In this document: positions 34,268-43,452 of the stretch, piece by piece
Layout of the letters: each line of letters opens with the position of its first letter
Position numbering within the stretch: position 1 is the first letter of the stretch
Assembly (NCBI GenBank): GCA_900548455.1
Contig: URKQ01000008.1
Span: forward strand, 1-64,000
Direction: 5' to 3'
DNA length: 64,000 nucleotides
Origin: an uncultured Clostridium sp.
GTDB taxonomy: Bacteria; Bacillota; Clostridia; Clostridiales; Clostridiaceae
Made by a program: the position numbers and the translations under genes
The notes under the pieces: generated by a model
What the model was told of the DNA's origin: nothing
The model's input: only the letters and a program-made list of their open reading frames with translations
The model's database searches: none

Positions 34268-34404
34268 AAATAAACGTCACTAAACTGACAAGACTTAGTA
34301 TACAATTATATTGAGATTTTTTCAACCCCTATTTTCATCATTTTTTTAAAATATTTTTTATTTCCTCTGAATTAATCATAATTTCTTCATTTATTATACA
34401 AAAC

Positions 34405-35016
34405 CTAATCTTCTACCTTACTAAAGTCTATATAATCAGAAAAGATTTCTTTAACTTCCTCAAGTTGTTCATCTGTTAATCTATTTTCCAATATGTCCAA
34501 AGTTTTTGAAACAGCTATTTTTTCGTTGTCATAATTAGCATATTGAGCAATGTATTTATAATCTTGTTCAGAAAGTTTTTTACATACACTTAATATTTTA
34601 GCCTTTTCAGCGATGGATAAACTGTCTTCGATTTTACTAATAGGCATTTTTAATACTTTACTTTCTTCCTTTACAGCCGCTATATCTATTTCAACTTGTT
34701 TTGAATTATTTATCTCTTGATCTGTCTCATACCTAGAACTTGCTCGATTAAAACGTTTTGATTTTTCTTCGTCTAATTCAACCTTATCTTCACTAGTTTT
34801 CTGATCATTATTGATTTTCTCTTCAGTATTTATCTCACCAGTGTCATAATCTAAACTACTTTCTTCATTATTTAGTTGGACCTCTCCACAATTTACAATA
34901 TTATTACTTTCATTAAGTTCATCTTTATTTTTCTCAAAATCATATATTTTAATCATAAAAATTATGTCCAGCACAGAAAAAATAATTACAAACAAAGAAT
35001 ACAACCTCTTTTTCAT
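34405..35016 (-). CDS. hypothetical single-pass membrane protein
   Basis: I do not recognise this 203-residue protein. It has an N-terminal hydrophobic segment (about 7-24) likely to be a membrane anchor, an acidic, Asn/Glu/Lys-rich low-complexity stretch (about 30-120), and a helical C-terminal domain (about 130-200, ISKIEDSLSIAEKAKILSVCKKLSEQDY...). The last part resembles small helical regions in sporulation-associated proteins, but no family can be named. Start MKKRLYSL chosen behind GAGGTG; a GTG nine bases earlier overlaps that site. It diverges from yyaC. Confidence 0.65.
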   Translation of the reverse strand: MKKRLYSLFVIIFSVLDIIFMIKIYDFEKNKDELNESNNIVNCGEVQLNNEESSLDYDTGEINTEEKINNDQKTSEDKVELDEEKSKRFNRASSRYETDQEINNSKQVEIDIAAVKEESKVLKMPISKIEDSLSIAEKAKILSVCKKLSEQDYKYIAQYANYDNEKIAVSKTLDILENRLTDEQLEEVKEIFSDYIDFSKVED

Positions 35017-35110
35017 ATTAAACACCTCACAAAGTACTATATAAATTATTCCATATATTTAAGAATTTATACCTATATTCCTTCATATAAATTCTTATGG
35101 AGGTGTTTCT

Positions 35111-35641
35111 GTGAGCAAAGTTAAAATTCATTATAAAGATCCTTTAGGTTACTATTCCCTATCTAATTTTTTAAAAGATAAAATTGACAATAATACAATT
35201 GTTGTATGTATTGGCACTGATAGATGCATTGGCGACTGCCTTGGACCTATTATTGGCAGTATGTTAAAAGATAAATTTTTTCCTTTACCCGTATATGGAA
35301 CTATATCTGAACCAATCCATGCCCTAAACCTAGATTCTAAACTTTACGATATAAAATTAAAGCATCCCAACTCAAAAATAATAGGAATCGATGCTTGCTT
35401 AGGCCCTTGTGAAAAAATAGGAGAAATTCAAATTAGAAATTATCCAATAAATCCTGGTAAAGGTGTTGGAAAATCACTTTCTCCAGTTGGTGATATTTCA
35501 ATAATTGGAATTGTAGATTCTAGTGATATTGATGAACCCTTTACAAATAGAAACATTCGGTTAAGTCTAATTCTAGAAATATCAAAAGTCATAGCCGACG
35601 GACTCATTCATGGATATTATTTAAGTACTATAAATGGTTAG
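35111..35641 (+). CDS. yyaC: spore protein YyaC (DUF1256, germination-protease-like fold)
   Basis: Putative sporulation protein of 176 residues. Motifs VVCIGTDRCIGDCLGPIIGSML (about 34-55), GTISEPIHALNL and GIDACLG match the DUF1256/YyaC family, which is restricted to spore formers and related in fold to the germination protease and hydrogenase maturation proteases. The start is GTG behind GGAGG. In B. subtilis yyaC is transcribed in the forespore; that is family knowledge. Confidence 0.88.
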   Translation: MSKVKIHYKDPLGYYSLSNFLKDKIDNNTIVVCIGTDRCIGDCLGPIIGSMLKDKFFPLPVYGTISEPIHALNLDSKLYDIKLKHPNSKIIGIDACLGPCEKIGEIQIRNYPINPGKGVGKSLSPVGDISIIGIVDSSDIDEPFTNRNIRLSLILEISKVIADGLIHGYYLSTING

Positions 35642-35660
35642 TATCATACAATTCAATTTT

Positions 35661-35702
35661 AAAAGGTGTATTGGAAATTAACATTTACCAATACACCTTT
35701 TA
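35661..35702. terminator. bidirectional terminator between yyaC and mbl
   Basis: Hairpin AAAAGGTGTATTGG / CCAATACACCTTTT with A- and T-tracts on both sides, located between the convergent genes. Confidence 0.85.
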
Positions 35703-35767
35703 AAATAAGTTTTTATAACCATATAAACTTAAATATAACTCAACTTATTATTTAAGTAATATTCACT

Positions 35768-36802
35768 CTAATCGTTGATTGGGAAACCATATCCACTATA
35801 CCCTGAATCACTCTTGTCTACATACTCAAGAGCCTTACCTGTTCCTATTGCAACACAGGACACAGAATCCTCTGCGATATATACAGGAACATGCGTAATA
35901 TCCTCAATTAACTTATCCAGTCCATCTAACAATGCTCCTCCACCAGTCATGATAATCCCTTTATCTGATATATCTGCTGCTAATTCAGGTGGAGTTTTTT
36001 CTAATACAGAATGAGCACACTCTGCAATTGACATCACTGCATCTTTTAAAGCTTCCTGCATTTCACTAGAATAAACCGTTATATTTTTAGGTAATCCTGT
36101 AATAAGATCTCTTCCCCTTATTTCAGCTTTTTCATCTACTTCTTTTGGATAAGCACAACCTATATTTATTTTTAATTCTTCTGCTGTTCTTTCTCCAATC
36201 ATTAATTTATGTTTTTTCCTTATGTAACGAATTATCGCTTCATCAAAGTCATCTCCAGCTACCTTAATTGATTCCCTAACTACCATATCACCTAATGATA
36301 TGACTGCTACATCAGTAGTTCCTCCACCAATATCAATAACCATATTACCACTAGCCTTTGCTATGTCGAGTCCTGCTCCTATAGCCGCAGCTAACGGTTC
36401 TTCTATTAACGTTACTTTCTTTGCACCTGCATTCATTGCAGCATCTTCAACAGCCTTTCTTTCTACTTCTGTAGCTTGACATGGAACACACATTACAACT
36501 CTAGGAGTCGACATTTTCCTTTTTCCACATGCTTTTTTAATAAAGTGCTGAAGCATTTTTTCTGTAACATCATAGTCAGATATTACTCCATCCTTCAAAG
36601 GTCTTATTGCAATTATATTACCTGGTGTTCTTCCAATCATTCTATGAGCTTCTTCACCAACTGCTAAAACCTTATTTGCATTTCTATCAATCGCTACAAC
36701 TGAAGGCTCTTTTAACATTATTCCCTTGCCCTTGATATAGACAAGTACTGTGGCTGTTCCTAGGTCTATGCCCATATCAGTTCCTATACCAAAAAAAAAC
36801 AT
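35768..36802 (-). CDS. mbl: MreB-family actin homologue, probably Mbl
   Basis: Cytoskeletal ATPase guiding lateral wall synthesis. The 344 residues contain GIDLGTATVLVYIKGKG (phosphate 1), VMVIDIGGGTTDVAVISLG-like phosphate 2 (about 158-171) and IIMTGGGALLDGLDKLIED (adenosine motif). Its place directly after spoIIID is that of mbl in Bacillus, which favours Mbl over MreB of the mreBCD operon (not present here). An amphipathic N-terminus (MFFFGIGTDMG) could bind the membrane. Confidence 0.93.
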   Translation of the reverse strand: MFFFGIGTDMGIDLGTATVLVYIKGKGIMLKEPSVVAIDRNANKVLAVGEEAHRMIGRTPGNIIAIRPLKDGVISDYDVTEKMLQHFIKKACGKRKMSTPRVVMCVPCQATEVERKAVEDAAMNAGAKKVTLIEEPLAAAIGAGLDIAKASGNMVIDIGGGTTDVAVISLGDMVVRESIKVAGDDFDEAIIRYIRKKHKLMIGERTAEELKINIGCAYPKEVDEKAEIRGRDLITGLPKNITVYSSEMQEALKDAVMSIAECAHSVLEKTPPELAADISDKGIIMTGGGALLDGLDKLIEDITHVPVYIAEDSVSCVAIGTGKALEYVDKSDSGYSGYGFPIND

Positions 36803-36895
36803 TTTATTAATTCACTCCTGCTCCTCAGTATTTTCTTCCTTATTTCTATACATTTTTTCCTAAATATATCTATATTTATTATATTACTATTCTAA

Positions 36896-37150
36896 TTAAC
36901 CTTCAATTGTTTTATATTTCATTTTTGTAGCTCTTCCACCCCTAATATGTCGTTCTGCTTTATTTAAATCTAAAATATTTTTAGCTTCTTCAGCAATTTG
37001 TGCATTTATTTTAGGTAATCTCTCTGTCATATCTTTATGAATCGTACTTTTGCTTACTCCAAATACTGAAGCTGTTTTCCTTATTGTTGCTTCTGATTCA
37101 ATTATATATTTTGCTACTTCTAGTACTCTATCTTCAATATAGTCCTTCAA
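36896..37150 (-). CDS. spoIIID: sporulation transcription factor SpoIIID
   Basis: Small DNA-binding regulator of mother-cell genes, 84 residues. The helix-turn-helix TIRKTASVFGVSKSTIHKDMTERL (about 23-46) and the basic C-terminal segment are as in B. subtilis SpoIIID, including the start MKDYIEDRVLEVAKYIIE. In that family it acts in the sigma-E phase. Located between spoIIQ and mbl, as in Bacillus. Confidence 0.97.
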   Translation of the reverse strand: MKDYIEDRVLEVAKYIIESEATIRKTASVFGVSKSTIHKDMTERLPKINAQIAEEAKNILDLNKAERHIRGGRATKMKYKTIEG

Positions 37151-37212
37151 AGTGTTACCTCCTTAACCCTTCTATAATTATAAATATGCTACATTACCTT
37201 CTTAAATTACCT

Positions 37213-37253
37213 TCTTATCAGTCTTTTCATTAAAGAAAAAACTGATAAGAAAG
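37213..37253. repeat. inverted repeat between spoIIQ and spoIIID
   Basis: Arms CTTATCAGT / ACTGATAAG with a loop of about 20 bases, just after the spoIIQ stop on the minus strand. No T-tract follows, so it is a weak terminator candidate at best; an operator or mRNA-stabilising stem is also possible. Confidence 0.4.
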
Positions 37254-37266
37254 TTATTAATTTCAG

Positions 37267-37953
37267 CTATTTCTCATAACTGACGTATTTTGCTGGATCT
37301 ACTTCAACGCCATTCTCAAGAACTTGGAAGTGAAGATAACTACCATACTCTTCATAAGCAAGATTTGTAGTATTTCCAACTTTACCAATTTCCTGACCTG
37401 CAGTAACAGAATCTCCAACGTTTACTGATACTTCTTCTTGTAGATTTCCATAGATTGTACTAAATCCATTTTGATGATCAATCTCAATATAAGTACCTTC
37501 TGTATTGACTCCAACGTTCTTAACAACTCCTGCACTTGTTGCTAAAACTTTCGTTCCTTGCTCAGATTTAATATCCATAGCTAAGTGAGTTTTATAACTA
37601 TCTGTAGTAGCCCAATAGACAGGATCTTCAGAATATGATCTTCCTAAGGTTCCTTCAACAGGATTTGAAAATTTTATTTCCTGCTGATTAGATACAGCCT
37701 GTATATTATTTCCTTCAACAACAGGAACCGGCTCAAGATTATCTTGAACTTGTAATGCATTGTCAGGCTTTTCTGGCTGATTAACTACCTCATTTTCTAT
37801 TTGTTTTAGTGCTACATCTTCCTTATTATTAGCTCTACTCTTAGTAGCCGTTACTGCAGCTACTGTGGCAACAGCACATAAACAAACAAATAGAATTACA
37901 TAGAAACCTTCTTTTTTGAAGAATTGTTTAACCTTGTTAAGTTTATTGTTCAT
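37267..37953 (-). CDS. spoIIQ: M23/LytM-domain protein, SpoIIQ-like
   Basis: Forespore membrane protein that, with SpoIIIAH, bridges the two membranes during engulfment. The 228 residues have one N-terminal membrane helix (about 15-34), a linker (about 40-105) and a LytM domain (about 100-225). Zn ligands remain in HLAMD (about 123-127) and the final LHF, but HLHF reads YLHF and YGHL reads YGNL, so both catalytic-type histidines are lost; enzymatic activity is unlikely, as in B. subtilis SpoIIQ. Position between spoIID and spoIIID supports the name. Confidence 0.88.
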   Translation of the reverse strand: MNNKLNKVKQFFKKEGFYVILFVCLCAVATVAAVTATKSRANNKEDVALKQIENEVVNQPEKPDNALQVQDNLEPVPVVEGNNIQAVSNQQEIKFSNPVEGTLGRSYSEDPVYWATTDSYKTHLAMDIKSEQGTKVLATSAGVVKNVGVNTEGTYIEIDHQNGFSTIYGNLQEEVSVNVGDSVTAGQEIGKVGNTTNLAYEEYGSYLHFQVLENGVEVDPAKYVSYEK

Positions 37954-38106
37954 AAAAACACCTCCAACTGTATTTTGGACGTATATTAGGAAATTAATAC
38001 ATCATAAGCAAATATTTTTCTAATTTTTATTATATAATTAGCTATTTTAGTGATTTAAAATAAAAATAATGTCACAAAATCCAATATATGAATTTAACTT
38101 AACGCA

Positions 38107-38150
38107 AAAAAAGTTTTGTGATAACAAATTGAAATCACAAAACTTTTTTA
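38107..38150 (-). terminator. intrinsic terminator of spoIID
   Basis: Hairpin AAAAAGTTTTGTGAT / ATCACAAAACTTTTT with T-tract downstream on the minus strand, 17 bases after the spoIID stop. Confidence 0.82.
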
Positions 38151-38166
38151 CTTTTTACTACAGAGC

Positions 38167-39276
38167 CTATTGATTTATCTTATTTATTTCTATTCCCGTA
38201 TAATAGTGTTTTAATATTTCCTCACACTTTTTCCCCTCTACTGCCATTACGTTCGCTCCCCACTGACTCATACCTACACCATGTCCAAACCCAGTACAGT
38301 TTACTACAACTTCATTATTTAAAAATTCAATTGTAAAATTTGCAGAATTTAATCCAAATAACTTACGAAAATCTACACCTGAAATTGAAACACCTCCAAG
38401 TGTTATGTCTTTTACACATCCTCCATCTGTATAACTATTAATTTTTACTTTATCCTGCAAATCCGTAGCCGAAAGATTTGCTTCAACATAATTATTATTA
38501 ATAGCTTCTACAAACCTATTGTTGTCGAGAGTCTTACTTTCTTTATACCTTGGAGCTATTTCCTCCCCAAGACTCTCAACACTCTTTAAATAAGGCAATG
38601 AATTAGAAAAAACATCTTCTACATTTTCAGTTTTACCACTACTAGTAGAAAAATAAAACGCTCCCTCTATAACAGATCCATCATAAGTTAATACCATATC
38701 CTTAGTCTCCTCCACAACCTGTTCTACAAGCGCCCACTTGTTTTCACCTTCACTCCCTAATTGCGCAATTTTTTTATCCTTTGGTGTATATACTTGGCAA
38801 TGAATCGTATCACATAAGTCTGCTCCACTGCACTTAGCACATCCTGAGCCCCGTTGTATTCTTGACACTGTATATGTCCTAGCCGCAATTGCTTGAGCCT
38901 TTAATGCCTCCTTACTAAAATTTAATGGCATTTCACTAGATACTACACCTTTTATATATTCTTCAATTGGGATTTTTTCAATTTTTTTTTCTTCACTAAT
39001 ATATACACTTACTGTATCTATATTAATACTAGAAAAAGTTGGTTGTATACTTTCTTCTTTTTTAATTGATTCTCCAGATACTTGACTACTATTTTTATCC
39101 GCTTTTTTAACTTCTGATATTTTAATTTCATTTTCAGGTCCTAAAATCAAATTATAAGAAAAAATTAAAAAGGCTAATAACACTGTTGAACAAACAATAA
39201 TATTTAATATAGGCTTTATATACTTAACCACTTTATCATAGGTAATGTTATAATTTATCCCTCTATTGTATTTCAC
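38167..39276 (-). CDS. spoIID: stage II sporulation protein D, lytic transglycosylase
   Basis: Peptidoglycan-cleaving enzyme of the engulfment machine DMP. The 369 residues have an N-terminal anchor helix (about 21-43) and the SpoIID domain: VVSSEMPLNFSKEALKAQAIAARTY (about 111-135) includes the catalytic Glu. The cysteine set CAKCSGADLCDTIHCQVY (about 145-162) suggests a bound zinc, as known for clostridial SpoIID. VNCTGFGHGVGMSQWGA closes the domain. SpoIIM and SpoIIP are not in this window. Confidence 0.95.
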   Translation of the reverse strand: MKYNRGINYNITYDKVVKYIKPILNIIVCSTVLLAFLIFSYNLILGPENEIKISEVKKADKNSSQVSGESIKKEESIQPTFSSINIDTVSVYISEEKKIEKIPIEEYIKGVVSSEMPLNFSKEALKAQAIAARTYTVSRIQRGSGCAKCSGADLCDTIHCQVYTPKDKKIAQLGSEGENKWALVEQVVEETKDMVLTYDGSVIEGAFYFSTSSGKTENVEDVFSNSLPYLKSVESLGEEIAPRYKESKTLDNNRFVEAINNNYVEANLSATDLQDKVKINSYTDGGCVKDITLGGVSISGVDFRKLFGLNSANFTIEFLNNEVVVNCTGFGHGVGMSQWGANVMAVEGKKCEEILKHYYTGIEINKINQ

Positions 39277-39372
39277 TTTACCCCTCCTAATTTAAAATGA
39301 TATATGATTATATGTATTTATAAATCTCAATTATTATTACAAAACATTGCTCAAATTCATAACCAAAACAAA

Positions 39373-39396
39373 AGAGTTGGAATATATTCCAACTCT
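39373..39396 (-). terminator. terminator of murA
   Basis: Minus-strand AGAGTTGGAATA / TATTCCAACTCT perfect palindrome then TTTTGTTTTG, after the murA stop. Confidence 0.78.
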
Positions 39397-39414
39397 CCAT
39401 ATATAAATATAAAA

Positions 39415-40674
39415 CTAATCTTCAACTCTAATTATATTTGCTCCTAAACTTGTTAATTTGTTTTCTATTGATACATATCCTCTATCAATATGATATATAT
39501 CATCAATAATTGTTTCACCCTGGGCACTCAATCCAGCTAAAATTAAGCCTGCCCCAGCTCTCAAATCCGTAGCTGTAACTCTTGCTCCAGTCAAACATTT
39601 TACCCCTTCTATTGTGGCTATCCTAGAATTAACATTTATATTAGCACCCATTCTTCTTAATTCTTGAACATGCATATACCTATTTTCAAAAATAGTTTCC
39701 TTAGTACTACTTTTCCCTTCAATTGTACAAAGTAATGCCATAATTTGTGCCTGCATATCTGTCGGGAATCCTGGATGCGGCATAGTTACAATATCACTTG
39801 GTTTAAAATCGCCCTCACCATTCACATGCATCCTATTTCCATCAATAAGTATCTTCACACCTATTTCTTCTAATTTACTAATTATAGGCATTAAATGTTC
39901 TTCGTTAACACCTTCAATATCAATACAACTCTTAGTAACTGCCGCAGCAATCATAAAAGTACCTACCTCAATTCTATCATATATAGGTGTATATTTTATT
40001 CCCTTAAGAGAACTTACTCCATCAATTATAATTGTACTACTTCCCTCACCTTTAATTTTAGCACCCATTAATCTTAAAAAATTAGCTAGATCTACTACCT
40101 CTGGTTCTTTAGCAGCATTCTCAATATAAGTAACACCTTCAGCTAATGTAGCTGCAATCATAAGATTCTCCGTAGCTCCTACAGATGGAAAATCTAAATA
40201 TATATTGCTTCCTTTAAGCTTCTTTGCTACAACTTCTACATATCCACCTTCTTCATTAACAATTGCACCTAATGCTTTTAGCCCTTTTAAGTGCAAATCA
40301 ATAGGCCTTGATCCTATTTTACAGCCACCAGGCAAAGATATTTTTGCTTTTCCAAATCTTGCAACAAGTGCACCTGTTACTAAAAAAGAAGCTCTCATTT
40401 TTCTTACCAAATCATTATCTATTTCATTATCATTTAACTTTGTAGTATCTACTATTATATTTCTTTTTTTCTCATCTATAATTAAATTTGCAGAAAGTGA
40501 TTTAAGTACTTCACATAATACAAATACATCTTCAAGCATTGGTGCTTCACATATTGTTGTAACTCCATCAACCAATATAGTAGATACAAGTATTGGTAAT
40601 ACTGCATTTTTTGCTGAGCTTATGTTTACACATCCATTTAACTTCTTGTTACCTTTTATAATAAATTTACCCAT
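39415..40674 (-). CDS. murA: UDP-N-acetylglucosamine 1-carboxyvinyltransferase MurA
   Basis: First committed step of peptidoglycan precursor synthesis, adding enolpyruvate from PEP. The 419 residues form two EPSP-synthase-like domains. KNAVLPIL (about 22-29) holds the conserved Lys, and LPGGCKIGSRPIDLHLKG (about 114-131) has the catalytic Cys that fosfomycin alkylates, so this copy should be fosfomycin-sensitive by family logic. C-terminal DLRAGAGLILAGL and RGYVSIENKL are typical. Order ywmB-murA-spoIID is as in Bacillus. Confidence 0.96.
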   Translation of the reverse strand: MGKFIIKGNKKLNGCVNISSAKNAVLPILVSTILVDGVTTICEAPMLEDVFVLCEVLKSLSANLIIDEKKRNIIVDTTKLNDNEIDNDLVRKMRASFLVTGALVARFGKAKISLPGGCKIGSRPIDLHLKGLKALGAIVNEEGGYVEVVAKKLKGSNIYLDFPSVGATENLMIAATLAEGVTYIENAAKEPEVVDLANFLRLMGAKIKGEGSSTIIIDGVSSLKGIKYTPIYDRIEVGTFMIAAAVTKSCIDIEGVNEEHLMPIISKLEEIGVKILIDGNRMHVNGEGDFKPSDIVTMPHPGFPTDMQAQIMALLCTIEGKSSTKETIFENRYMHVQELRRMGANINVNSRIATIEGVKCLTGARVTATDLRAGAGLILAGLSAQGETIIDDIYHIDRGYVSIENKLTSLGANIIRVED

Positions 40675-40702
40675 GTTAATCCTCCATTATCAAATGCTAC
40701 TA

Positions 40703-41404
40703 TTAATATGTTATATTTATCTCGGGTGTCCCCATTATCAAATAGCAGCCTGAGGAATATTTAACTATGGCACAATTAAAATCTATATTTCTTCCTAATA
40801 CTATTCTTTTATTACTTTCACCTAAATTACTTGAAATACAATATCCATTGTTAATCTTTAAGGATTCCGTTTCTTGGGCCTTGTGTTCTTTTAATTTATT
40901 TAAAATAATGTTATTGGCTTCTTCCATAGTATTATTTAAGATTTTACTTCTTACGCATAGTGAATACTCCACCTCACTACTAATTGGGGATAAAACTTTT
41001 TCAAATTTGTTCTTTAACACATTTATTTCATGGTAATCTAATTTTTCTCCTGATACATTAATACTTAAAGTAATTAAAAATGTATTTTTATATGGAATTT
41101 TAGTTATATTCCCAGTAAACCTTCTATCACTATTATCAACTTCAAAATCATCATCATTAATAAATGTAACTTGTCCTATAATTTGATTAATATTTTTTAC
41201 AATGCTATCTAGTGTTACCTGTAAGTCAGTTTTTATTTGAAAACTCCCTTGGACCTTGCCTTCACACAATTCTAGCTCTATTTCCTTATTAATTTCTCTA
41301 TAAAAAGTACTATTATACTCATTACAATAACCAACCATAATGTTGTTTATTATATTGAATATTAATATAAATACTATCAATGTTTTTTTATATAAATCCC
41401 CCAT
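40703..41404 (-). CDS. ywmB: YwmB-like secreted protein (DUF1779)
   Basis: Probable exported protein of unknown function, 233 residues, with an N-terminal signal or anchor segment (about 8-24). The body shows two weakly related halves, as expected for the DUF1779 TATA-binding-like fold; assignment rests on size, signal peptide and the conserved position directly upstream of murA and spoIID. The ATG follows a GGAGG-type site. Individual motifs are weakly conserved. Confidence 0.65.
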   Translation of the reverse strand: MGDLYKKTLIVFILIFNIINNIMVGYCNEYNSTFYREINKEIELELCEGKVQGSFQIKTDLQVTLDSIVKNINQIIGQVTFINDDDFEVDNSDRRFTGNITKIPYKNTFLITLSINVSGEKLDYHEINVLKNKFEKVLSPISSEVEYSLCVRSKILNNTMEEANNIILNKLKEHKAQETESLKINNGYCISSNLGESNKRIVLGRNIDFNCAIVKYSSGCYLIMGTPEINITY

Positions 41405-41618
41405 AATCCACCTCTTATTTATATCTGTTACAATTAATAAAATAAATAACCTTTATTGCAACTTATATGACTATTTAAATTATTAGCGGTAGAGTGGATT
41501 TTATTCAAATATTTAATTTTTATTTAGCAAGATTTATAGTAATTATGTTTATTAATCCTATATTAATAATATATAATTTTTATTTAAATGTGTTCTTACT
41601 ATATTTAATTTTCCTTAC

Positions 41619-41667
41619 AAAAAAAAGTGTCATGAAATGACTTATAATCATTCCACGACACTTTTTT
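41619..41667 (-). terminator. terminator of the atp operon
   Basis: Minus-strand stem AAAAAGTGTCGTGGAATGA / TCATTTCATGACACTTTTT (few mismatches) followed by Ts, only three bases after the atpC stop. The rest of 41405-41618 is AT-rich and shows nothing recognisable. Confidence 0.85.
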
Positions 41668-41669
41668 AT

Positions 41670-41939
41670 CTATTTATTTGTCCACGACGCACTATCACAT
41701 AAAATAGTGACCTCATTGTTTCTAATCTTTAGAATTCCTCTATCTGTATTAGCACTATAACTATTACTATCTTTATCAGTAAAGCTTGTAATAGTAGGCA
41801 CAACTCCCGCTATAGTAGCACAATGATCAACAAGAATTCCATATCTGCCCTCTGTAGTTTCACAGTTTAAACTAATTATCTGCCCCTCAAAAAATACTTC
41901 ATTTGGAGTAATAATTTTTAGGTCAAAATACTTTTTCAT
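41670..41939 (-). CDS. atpC: ATP synthase epsilon subunit, lacking the C-terminal helical domain
   Basis: Rotor-stalk subunit of F1. The 89 residues cover only the N-terminal beta-sandwich (FDLKIITPNEVFFEGQIISLNCETTEGRYGILVDHCATIAGVVP...); the usual protein is about 130-140 residues with two C-terminal helices that inhibit ATP hydrolysis. The frame ends ...CDSASWTNK and the operon terminator follows three bases later, so there is no room for the missing part and no sign of a frameshift. It is probably a functional short epsilon without the inhibitory arm. Confidence 0.9.
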   Translation of the reverse strand: MKKYFDLKIITPNEVFFEGQIISLNCETTEGRYGILVDHCATIAGVVPTITSFTDKDSNSYSANTDRGILKIRNNEVTILCDSASWTNK

Positions 41940-41960
41940 ATTCTATCACATCCACTTATA

Positions 41961-43352
41961 CTATTGTAAAGCCTTAGCTTTTTCTATAACATCCTCTATA
42001 GTTCCAGCGAATAAAAATGCAGATTCTGGTATATCGTCATATTTACCCTGTAATATTTCTTTGAAACCTCTAATTGTTTCACTTACAGGAACGTATTTTC
42101 CTTTAATACCAGTAAATTGTTCTCCTACTGTAAAAGGTTGAGATAAAAATCTTTGAACTCTTCTTGCTCTATTTACAAGAACTTTATCTTCATCAGATAA
42201 TTCATCTACTCCTAGGATTGCAATAATATCCTGAAGTTCCTTATATCTCTCAAGTATATATTTTACTTGAGTAGCAATTTGATAATGTTCTTCACCAACT
42301 ATTCTTGGATCTAATACTCTTGATGATGACTCTAACGGGTCAACAGCAGGATATATTCCAAGTTCAACTATAGCTCTTGATAAAACTGTTGTAGCATCAA
42401 GATGCGTAAATGTTGTAGCTGGAGCTGGGTCTGTCAAGTCATCCGCTGGAACATATACAGCCTGTACTGATGTTATTGATCCAGTCTTAGTAGAAGTAAT
42501 TCTCTCTTGTAGAGCACCCATTTCTGTTGCAAGTGTTGGTTGATATCCAACAGCACTTGGAATTCTTCCTAAAAGAGCTGAAACCTCTGAACCAGCTTGA
42601 GTATATCTAAATATATTATCAATAAATAATAATACATCTTGACCTTGATCTCTAAAGTACTCAGACATAGTAAGACCTGTAAGAGCTACTCTCATTCTAG
42701 CCCCAGGAGATTCATTCATCTGTCCAAATACTAAAGCAGTTTTATCAATAACTCCTGATTCTAACATTTCATTGTAAAGGTCATTTCCTTCCCTTGTACG
42801 TTCACCAACTCCTGTGAAAACAGAAAGTCCACCATGTTCTTTTGCTATGTTGTTGATTAATTCTTGTATAAGAACTGTTTTACCTACACCAGCTCCTCCG
42901 AACAAACCAATTTTACCACCCTTTTGATAAGGAGCAATTAAATCTATAACTTTAATTCCAGTTTCAAACATTTCAGGCTCTACTGATTGTTCCTCAAAAC
43001 TTGGTGCTGGTCTATGGATTGTATAATAGTTATCAGTTGCAACAGGTCCCTTTTCATCTTTAGGTTGTCCTAACACGTTGAATAATCTACCTAATACTTC
43101 TTTTCCAACGGGTACCTCAATAGGTCTTCCTGTATCAACTGCTTTAACACCACGTCTTAGCCCATCAGTAGACTCCATTGCTATTGTTCTAACTATATCA
43201 TCACCCATATGTTGTTCAACTTCAGCAATGATAACTCTTCCGTCAAGCTTTATTTCAATAGCATTATAAATATTAGGTAGTGCATCGTCATCAAATTTTA
43301 TATCTACTACTGGTCCAATAACTTGAACTACTTTTCCAATACGTTGTAACAT
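41961..43352 (-). CDS. atpD: ATP synthase beta subunit
   Basis: Catalytic subunit of F1. The 463 residues contain Walker A GLFGGAGVGKTVLIQEL (about 149-165), the GERTREGNDLY catalytic Glu segment, LLFIDNIFRYTQAGSEVSALLGR and the LDATTVLSR loop. Normal length. The ATG has only a weak ribosome site and is 100 bases from atpG, which has AGGAGG 60 bases further upstream; start MLQRIGKVVQVIGPVVD matches the family. Confidence 0.97.
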   Translation of the reverse strand: MLQRIGKVVQVIGPVVDIKFDDDALPNIYNAIEIKLDGRVIIAEVEQHMGDDIVRTIAMESTDGLRRGVKAVDTGRPIEVPVGKEVLGRLFNVLGQPKDEKGPVATDNYYTIHRPAPSFEEQSVEPEMFETGIKVIDLIAPYQKGGKIGLFGGAGVGKTVLIQELINNIAKEHGGLSVFTGVGERTREGNDLYNEMLESGVIDKTALVFGQMNESPGARMRVALTGLTMSEYFRDQGQDVLLFIDNIFRYTQAGSEVSALLGRIPSAVGYQPTLATEMGALQERITSTKTGSITSVQAVYVPADDLTDPAPATTFTHLDATTVLSRAIVELGIYPAVDPLESSSRVLDPRIVGEEHYQIATQVKYILERYKELQDIIAILGVDELSDEDKVLVNRARRVQRFLSQPFTVGEQFTGIKGKYVPVSETIRGFKEILQGKYDDIPESAFLFAGTIEDVIEKAKALQ

Positions 43353-43452
43353 ATCTATCCGTCACATTAAATTACTAGTACGAAATCTACGTAAAATTTT
43401 AATGCAACTCCTCCTATCTATATATTTTTATACTTATTTAAATATAAATTGT

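Noticed and set aside
37267..37953. Active M23 endopeptidase
   Set aside because: The YLHF and YGNL changes remove the catalytic-type histidines; gene context indicates SpoIIQ.
38161..38167. CAGAGCC next to the spoIID stop as a fourth copy of the dispersed repeat
   Set aside because: Only seven bases match, with no palindrome, no partner end and no flanking direct repeat; chance is likely.
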